Of a stretch of DNA of 64,000 bases, positions 58,044 to 64,000 are shown piece by piece (position 1 is the stretch's first letter; every line of letters begins with the position of its first letter). The position numbers and the translations under genes were made by a program. Origin of the DNA: Eleusine coracana subsp. coracana (lineage: Eukaryota > Streptophyta > Magnoliopsida > Poales > Poaceae); contig CM064423.1 of NCBI GenBank assembly GCA_032690845.1, positions 32,138,044-32,202,043 of the forward strand, given 5' to 3'. The notes beneath the pieces were generated by a model. The model saw nothing but the letters and a program-made list of their open reading frames with translations, did not search any database and was not told where the DNA came from.

Positions 58044-59095
58044 TGTCGGAAGATAATTTCGATAGTGATTCTAGGTGCATTATGAGTATGAAAGCCGATG
58101 GACAAAGGACATAGGGTTTATACAGGCTCGAGCCTCCAGAAGGATAACAACCCTATGTCCTGTTTGGTGTTCTTGTATTTCTAGGGTTCGCACTGGGTTA
58201 AGATTCCCAATATGAGTTCTGATGATCTTTAAGAACCCCCCCGCCCTCCTTATATAGCCGAAGGGCAGTGGTTTACATAGTAATCTATCATTCGGTTGCA
58301 TTTGATTCTATCTATACACCATATCTCTTGACCTAACTTGTAGCCTACTCTAAACAAATATCCGAGTAGTTATCCTCTGGGCCTTAATCTCCAATGCTTC
58401 ATAACCGAGCCTCTAGCCCGCTCGGCCAAATTGCCGAGTGATTAAGTATCCCATATATATATGTACTACAGTAGCCCCCAAGAACTTTCCAATTTTGAAT
58501 ACAAATCTTCAACTTATCTTGATACTTCTCAAAATTGAAAACTGCTTCTCTTGCTATACATAAAAATACCCTTCCTTGATAGGTAATTAAAAAGGCATAT
58601 TCCAAGAGCATAGCCCCCAACTCAGAAGGTATCGAGACTTTTCTTAAAATGCCTTGTGAGTTCGAAATTAACAATCTCAATCGTCCATCAGATATTCTTA
58701 TCCAATTATAGCCCCCAGTGTTGTAGTTATTTAAAGAAAATAACTTGTGAGGTAACACTAAGAGGAAACCGCAGCCCCCATGATTGAAACTTATCATTTC
58801 CTCCGAGTGATATGTCAAAAATTAAGAACCGTAGCCCCCAAGACCGGTGCTACCACTCCCTCCGAGTGATTAGTAGAGCTTAATGCTAAGCAAGTGTACT
58901 ATAACCCCGAAGCTTAGAATCATTAGTCGTCCAAGTGATTTTAATGATAAATCACAAAACAAAGGCATTATAGCCCCCAGTTATGGGACTTATCTGCTAT
59001 CCGAGTGATTTCAATATTAAATCATCAAGAATCCAAATTTCAGTACGCAATAAATGTTGTGAATAGTATCACCACATCCATTTATCAGGGCGACA
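58044..59095 (-). mobile_element. Isolated LTR, minus orientation, with degenerate 65-70 bp repeats
   Basis: TGTCG...CGACA ends enclose 1,052 bp. On the minus strand CTATATAAGG at 58257-58248 is a likely TATA box, so transcription would run leftward. Its presumed U3 carries a degenerate tandem repeat marked by TAGCCCCCA at about 58473, 58612, 58710, 58773, 58833, 58903 (changed) and 58972, with CTCCGAGTGAT-like blocks between. Flanks CTATA and ACCCG do not match, so it is not a simple solo LTR with an intact target-site copy. Neither primer site nor polypurine tract is seen next to it. Confidence 0.6.
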
Positions 59096-59099
59096 ACCC

Positions 59100-59545
59100 G
59101 TGAACCATTCTTGCCTGCTAGGTCAACTTATTAGTATATATATATATATACATGCACCCCTTCTCCTTCTACAGTCAGTATTCCAGCCGCCACCATCGCC
59201 CCCGCACAAACCCTTGATCTTGGATCCCCATGATGAGGAAATCACTCCTATGGATACACACAACACTCCTCCAATTCTGGACTTGCAAGGTCCAATGACT
59301 AGATCTCATGCACGACGACTAATTTAAAGGTGAGATCGTTTCTACGTTCTTTGCTATATGTTACTTTTGAGAATGGTTTGCAACCTAATGATTATTTTAT
59401 GATTAGAAACCATAGAGAGGACCAGGAGATGATGGAAAAAGGAGTAGGGAACATGGAGGATCAGCAAGGGCTTGGAAGCCAAAGTGGAGGCCCAATCAAA
59501 ACCGACTTTGAGTCTGTTTCGGGGCCCAGGACCAGTCTGCACTAA
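59100..59545 (+). pseudogene. Chromovirus polyprotein C-terminal tail (frameshifted)
   Basis: A frame ending at 59327 contains GPMTRSHARRL, and the next frame (from about 59330) continues RSFLRSL...LQPNDYFMIRNHREDQ to 59545. Together they resemble the C-terminal tail after the chromodomain in plant chromovirus polyproteins (TRSRARRL-type motif). It lies upstream of the gag of E, so it is either inside the 5' LTR of E, meaning that pol overlaps the LTR, or a remnant of an older element. Confidence 0.5.
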
Positions 59546-60152
59546 AACGGTCGCCCAGGACGCATACGGACACAGATTTGCACGTTCTACATATGCACGG
59601 AAAGATAAGGAGAAGTCCGTTCCAATGCCGCCGGCCTCAGGTCAAAATTCAGCAGGAGTCATGGGGAATCATCGAAACAAGAGAGGGTCCAGAATCTGTG
59701 TTGGTGCTGTGTCGCCTATTTTTGGCCTTTGGGCTTTGTATCTAGTTGAGCCCAATTAGGGGCGCATCCAGAAGGTCTTGCATGACCCTAGGGTCTTCAT
59801 ATACAGCCGCCGCCACACTATTAGGGTTCGGGTTTTGCTTAGATCAATTCTGTTCATAAACAATGTCGCCGTTCATTGGTTTGTGAGACCCCAACTTCAT
59901 GAGTTTAATCATACATCTGCAATTGTGTTGCATTCTTCGTTGTTCTTGCTTGTGTTCTTGATTTGCAGGCAGAGATTAGCCTTATCGGTGAGGTCAATCG
60001 TGCTTGGACGGTTTATAACCAGAGGAGACGTCGTGCTGCGATTGCGGGGTTTAGAACGAGCTGTTCTGAAGCCGGATCGATTTGTGTGTCGCCTCCGACC
60101 AAATCAACTTACCAAGAACCTTTCCGAAGATCAGGAACCTTTGTTCACATCA
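59546..60152 (+). mobile_element. Probable 5' LTR end (U3/R/U5) of chromovirus E
   Basis: The sequence ends in ...ACATCA four bases before an initiator-tRNA primer site, as expected for an LTR end. The left limit is uncertain and may be anywhere between about 59100 and 59330. A TATA-like element could be CATATACAG near 59798. Open frames here are not convincing as separate genes. Confidence 0.45.
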
Positions 60153-60155
60153 AGT

Positions 60156-60167
60156 TGTAATCAGAGC
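60156..60167 (+). other. Primer binding site of chromovirus E
   Basis: TGTAATCAGAGC matches 10 of 12 bases of the initiator-methionine tRNA complement TGGTATCAGAGC. Confidence 0.6.
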
Positions 60168-61386
60168 TTCAGGTGCACCGTCAGGTTTGCACTACCCTTT
60201 AGTTTTGTTTTCGTGTTCTTCCTATCGTCCATAGAAAAGCCAAAAAAAAATTCCTCCGCCCATAACCACGTGTTTAGCCTTTGCATATTTCGATTCTAGA
60301 GTCCGTAGTGTTGAGTTTGTGCCTTAATTCTTGTTTAGTCACTGGTTTAGTTTGTAGTTTTGTTGTCAATAGTGTTTCCCTTGCAACCCTAGCCACCATC
60401 CCTTCCACCACCCTCGGTTTTGTCGGCTTTGTGTGCTAGGGTTGATTGATCAACACGCCTACCCTAATCCCACCCTAAACCCACCCTCAACACCTCGGAC
60501 CAATTCTCATAAATTCTACTTTCCGCTGCATCCACCCCGCCAAAAAAATCCCTACCCGACCCCAAACCCGACTCGAGTTTCACTCAAACCCCGGGTTTCT
60601 TCATAACCGATTCCGATATCCCTTCGGTAAAACAGTCATAACTTTTTGCTCGGTTGTCCGTTTTGCCATAACTACGCCCTGTGTGCCCTCGTCAAAAAAT
60701 TCAAAAAAAAATCGGGAAGATAAAGAAAAAATTCATTCAAGTTGAAACCCGACGTTTTCTGAAACTTCAAGATTTTCTGTAGGCCACGTCCTAGCTCTGT
60801 TTGAGCTGAAATTTTTTGTGGTTTCTCCCCCTTTGCTAGTGAGTTGGAGAAAAAAATATCAAAAAAATAAAATAGAAAAAAAAGAAATTTGGGATTCCTA
60901 CTAGTGCTCCATCTAGCACCCTGGACTTTCTAAGTTTGGCTGTTTTACACTTAGCCCCTATTATCGACTGTGTGCCATTGTCTCCTTGTTTCTTCTTTGC
61001 TATCACTACTGTTCTAGGACATAGTTAGACCAGCAACTAGGGACAAGTTACTTGGGCACTTATTCAGCTTTACTATCTGTTTTTGATTTGTGTGCCACTC
61101 ACATATATATATTTGGCCTTCCTAGCTCTACATATTTCTTCTGGACAGCATACAGGTTATTTTGTAACCCTTGCAATCGTGGAACACACCTCCCTGGTAT
61201 CCTTTGCTTTGTTTTTTTTTCAGAACTTTGTAAGAGCTTTGCAAGAAGCTTCCTTTTGCTGTGTTGAGAGGAACCACTGCTTAGTAGTTTTGTAGGGATA
61301 ACCTTCACTTTTTGTTTCCTGTTTTGGTGTTTCTGATCTTAGGAAGCGATGGAGAGGGTGCTTTGCCCTCAAAATTTGATGAGTGC
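60168..61386. other. Chromovirus E leader, non-coding
   Basis: About 1.2 kb with several A runs and a pyrimidine-rich stretch; no open frame that I would defend. A long untranslated leader before gag is ordinary for this group. Confidence 0.55.
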
Positions 61387-62733
61387 ATGAGCCAAAGTCA
61401 GCTACAGAAGGCTTTGCAGGCGGTTCAGAGTGATTTGGCAGAGACGATCACTAGGGCCGTCACTGATGCCGTTATCAAGCTTCACCTGGGAGAAAGCATT
61501 GAGCGGTTGGATAAGAGAGTCTCTAAGTTAACCGATCAGGTGGTCGAATTGGAGACCGCTCACAAGACCACCAACACCAACACCAACACCAACGACGTTG
61601 AAGACGATCATGATGAAGAAACGGTGTTTAAGGCTGATGGCACCGTCGATAATTTAGCTACAAGGACCGCAAGGTTACGATGTCGTTTGCAACGTAACCC
61701 TCAAGGTATGGGTGGTTTCTACAATCACAACCGTCGCACACAAGGTAACCATGCTCCAGATGACCCGTATGCTAAAATTAAGTTTTCAATTCCTTCGTTT
61801 TCGGGTTAGTATGATGGTGATGCTTACCTTGATTGGGAAATGACTATAGAACAAAAATTTAATGCTCACCTTGTTCCTGAACAACATAGAGTTAGACAAG
61901 CCACTAGTGAGTTTAAGGACTTTGCTATTGTTTGGTGAAGTGGTCTAGCTGCTGAAACTGATTTGCCTACTACTTGGGAAGAACTTAAGTTAGCAATGCG
62001 TGATCGTTTTATTCCTCCTTCTTTTTATAGAGAGATTCGTAATAAACTGCAGCGTTTAGATCAAGGAGATAAAACTATTCAGGAGTATTTTAGTGAGCTT
62101 CAGAAGGGTTTGATTCGTTGTGCTGTGGTTGAAAAAGTAGAGGATCAGATTTTCCGCTTTTATTCTGGTTTGAGAAAAGAAATTCAGGACATCCATGATT
62201 ATAAAGAATTTTATACCCTCAACCAGTGTTTCCAGTATGCTACGCTTGTAGAGAAAGAATCACAGAGACTTTTCTAGGCTTTTGAGGAGTAAAGCAAGTC
62301 CAGGACTTTCTACCCACCATGACCGATGGGGACTTCGGGGCTGCCCAAGCCATCTTTCCGGCCGCCCCCACCGGCTAGTGTTTCTGCAGCACCAAGATCA
62401 GCCCCTACCCCTTCTACGCGCTCAGGTAAAAATTCTGTGCAGGTACCGGCTAGTAGTGCCTCCTCTGTTGCTTCGACGGGACGCACTACAGGGACTCAGT
62501 GCCACCGCTGCCATGGTCTTGGTCATGTGCAGAAAGATTGCCCAAGTAGGCGGGCATATGTGGCGACAGATGATGGCGGTTACATGAGCACCTCCGATGT
62601 GGAGGATGAGGAGGAGGATGTCGCTGCCACCAGCGGTGACCTTGTCCTTGGAGGCGGAGATACCATAGGCTACGTGAATATTATTGTGCAACATGTGCTT
62701 AGCACACAAATCCAGCAGCCCGAGACGATGTAG
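61387..62733 (+). pseudogene. Chromovirus E gag (five or more in-frame stops)
   Basis: One frame starts at the ATG at 61387 (MSQSQLQKALQAVQSDL) with an N-terminal coiled coil, then DPYAKIKFSIPSFSG, LDWEMTIEQKFNAHL, MRDRFIPPSF and FYSGLRKEIQD, the usual gag of plant chromoviruses. The end has a proline/serine-rich stretch and one CCHC knuckle, CHRCHGLGHVQKDC (about 62500-62540). In-frame stops at 61807, 61936, 62275, 62290, about 62320 and 62731 break it; the frame itself is not shifted. The stop at 61936 replaces one of the two tryptophans usual at this point (WW). Confidence 0.82.
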
Positions 62734-62751
62734 CGACATAACTTGTTCTAG

Positions 62752-64000
62752 ATTTTCTTCGTCATCAAGAACCGCCGAACACGTGCCATCATTGATGGAG
62801 GAAGCTGCAACAATTTGGTGAGTTCTGATGTGGTTATGAAGCTTGATTTGACCACACGCCCACATCCACATCCATACTACATTCAGTGGTTAAATGACTC
62901 CGAAAAAGCTAAGGTAATACAAACTTGTAGAGTTCCTTTTTCCATTGGTTCCTACATGGATTCTATTGATTGTGATGTTGTACCCATGCAAGCTTGTTCA
63001 CTTTTATTGGGTAGACCTTGGGAATTTGATAATGATGCTGTACACCATGGTAAAAGTAATAAGTACACTTTTATGCATAAAGAAACTAAAATTACTTTGT
63101 TACCAATGACCCCTGCTGAAATTGTACAAGCTGATTTAGAACGAGCTGCTAATTTGAAAAATAAAGGCCCTAAAATTCAGCAACTTGTAAATTCTGATTC
63201 TATACCAAGTAATGTTAATGATTCTTCAAGTTCTATGGGTGCTGAAATTAAATTACAAGGTCGTTCATGTCTTGCGACAAAATCTGAGCTTGCTGAAATT
63301 TCTGCTGATGATATTTGCTATGCTTTGATATGCAAACAAGCCTTGTTTTTGCTTGGTGATATTGCTTCTAGTGCTTTGCCTCCTGCTGTCACTAACCTTT
63401 TTCAGGAGTATGAGGATGTTTTCCTAGCTGAGATACCCCCGGGATTGCCACCTTTGAGAGGGATTGAGCATCAAATTGATTTGATTCCTGGTGCTACTTT
63501 GCCAAACCGTGCTGCTTATAGGACCAACCCTGAGGAGACTAAGGAGATACAACGACAAGTCCAAGACCTTTTGGATCGTGGGTTTGTTCATCAATCACTT
63601 AGTCCTTGTGCTGTTCCTATACTTTTGGTTCCTAAGAAAGATGGTTCTTGGCGTATGTGTGTAGATTGTAGAGCCATTAATAATATTACTATTAGGTATC
63701 GTCATCCTATTCCTAGGCTAGACGACATGCTTGATGAGTTATGTGGTGCTATAATTTTTACTAAAATTGATTTGCATAGTGGCTACCATCAAATTAGAAT
63801 GAAACTTGGAGATGAATGGAAAACAGCTTTAAAAACCAAATTTGGGTTGTATGAGTGGTTAGTAATGCCTTTTGGTTTAACTAATGCACCCAGTACTTTC
63901 ATGCGTTTGATGAATGAGGTTTTAAGACCTTTTATTGGCAAATTTGTGGTTGTTTACTTTGATGATATCTTGATTTATAGCAAATCCATGGATGATCATA
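62752..64000 (+). CDS. Chromovirus E protease and reverse transcriptase, open through the window end
   Basis: Same frame as gag, after stops at 62731 and 62749, then 416 codons without interruption to the window edge. The first internal ATG is at 62836. Protease: IIDGGSCNNL with the catalytic Asp at 62794, in the DGGS form common in plant chromoviruses, and LLLGRPW (about 63004). RT from about 63480: AAYRTNPEETKEI, LVPKKDGSWRMCVDCRAINN, KIDLHSGYHQI, MPFGLTNAPSTFM and YFDD at 63955-63966. The conserved RT residues visible here are intact. The lineage resembles CRM-like chromoviruses, but no chromodomain is in view. RNase H and integrase should follow beyond 64000. Confidence 0.85.
   Translation, partial: MFFVIKNRRTRAIIDGGSCNNLVSSDVVMKLDLTTRPHPHPYYIQWLNDSEKAKVIQTCRVPFSIGSYMDSIDCDVVPMQACSLLLGRPWEFDNDAVHHGKSNKYTFMHKETKITLLPMTPAEIVQADLERAANLKNKGPKIQQLVNSDSIPSNVNDSSSSMGAEIKLQGRSCLATKSELAEISADDICYALICKQALFLLGDIASSALPPAVTNLFQEYEDVFLAEIPPGLPPLRGIEHQIDLIPGATLPNRAAYRTNPEETKEIQRQVQDLLDRGFVHQSLSPCAVPILLVPKKDGSWRMCVDCRAINNITIRYRHPIPRLDDMLDELCGAIIFTKIDLHSGYHQIRMKLGDEWKTALKTKFGLYEWLVMPFGLTNAPSTFMRLMNEVLRPFIGKFVVVYFDDILIYSKSMDDH

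Noticed and set aside
58399..58818. 139-codon minus-strand frame in the isolated LTR
   Set aside because: Lies across the degenerate tandem repeat in a presumed U3; no domain.
59136..59152. TA microsatellite as a promoter
   Set aside because: Simple TATATA run without other promoter context; not called.
59778..60299. 173-codon frame over the putative LTR end and primer site of E
   Set aside because: Crosses the primer binding site, which is incompatible with an ordinary coding gene; no motif.
1..64000. Host genes, tRNA, rRNA, CRISPR arrays, bacterial operons
   Set aside because: No cloverleaf, rRNA core or spaced array seen; the regular palindrome pairs are not CRISPR-like, since there are only two or three units with 6-7 base spacers.

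Overview
The window looks like intergenic heterochromatin of a large plant genome, most likely a grass. I found no host gene, rRNA, tRNA or CRISPR. Nearly everything belongs to nested, decayed LTR retrotransposons: one Athila-type Ty3/gypsy element (A), three SIRE-like Ty1/copia elements (F, H, C), one short gag-only gypsy-like family (B, with an older relative D), one chromovirus (E), and two unassigned pieces (G and an isolated LTR). The lineages are called from protein motifs by eye. The grass assignment is an inference from the types of element and their LTR motifs.

The largest structure is a head-to-tail duplication with a unit of about 28.97 kb. The left copy (U1) fills 1-25633 and starts before the window. 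The complete right copy (U2) is 25634-54603. The copies are collinear and differ by only a few dozen single-base changes (roughly 0.2-0.3% by eye), several homopolymer or microsatellite length changes and one 54-bp in-frame indel. The unit begins inside the Athila coding region and ends 30 codons into the gag of element B, so the 25633/25634 junction joins two unrelated retrotransposons. A real recent duplication and an assembly error that placed two haplotypes in tandem both fit the sequence.

Order within a unit (U1 coordinates; U2 is about +28.9 kb): end of Athila pol, a long 3' open frame of unknown function, two polypurine tracts and the Athila 3' LTR (to 4480); Athila sits in a minus-strand gag-like piece G (4481-5830); minus-strand SIRE element F, with gag, primer binding site and LTR but no pol (5831-10260), inserted in the integrase gene of plus-strand SIRE element H (10261-16181); a fragment of the B family, D (16182-17220); minus-strand SIRE element C with 3' LTR, extra ORF and pol (17221-23805); and the 5' LTR and start of element B (23806-25633), inserted in C. 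U2 shows the Athila pol in full (25648-29199).

Right of U2, element B continues with gag, a non-coding internal region and a truncated 3' LTR (54604-58043). Then come a minus-oriented LTR with degenerate 65-70 bp repeats (58044-59095) and the chromovirus E: a polyprotein tail that may lie inside its 5' LTR, PBS, broken gag, and an uninterrupted protease/reverse transcriptase frame that runs off the window end.

The most unusual signal is a shared design rather than a gene. The Athila element carries pairs of a 14-bp palindrome, GCGCCGATCGGCGC, centred 20-21 bp apart, at seven places in coding and non-coding DNA and in three different reading frames. The SIRE elements F/H and piece G carry pairs of a different palindrome (GACCGGAC-n-GTCCGGTC type) at 21 or 24 bp, element C carries pairs of a third motif (TGACGGAA-type) at about 22 bp, and element B's LTR has a 17-bp palindromic array.
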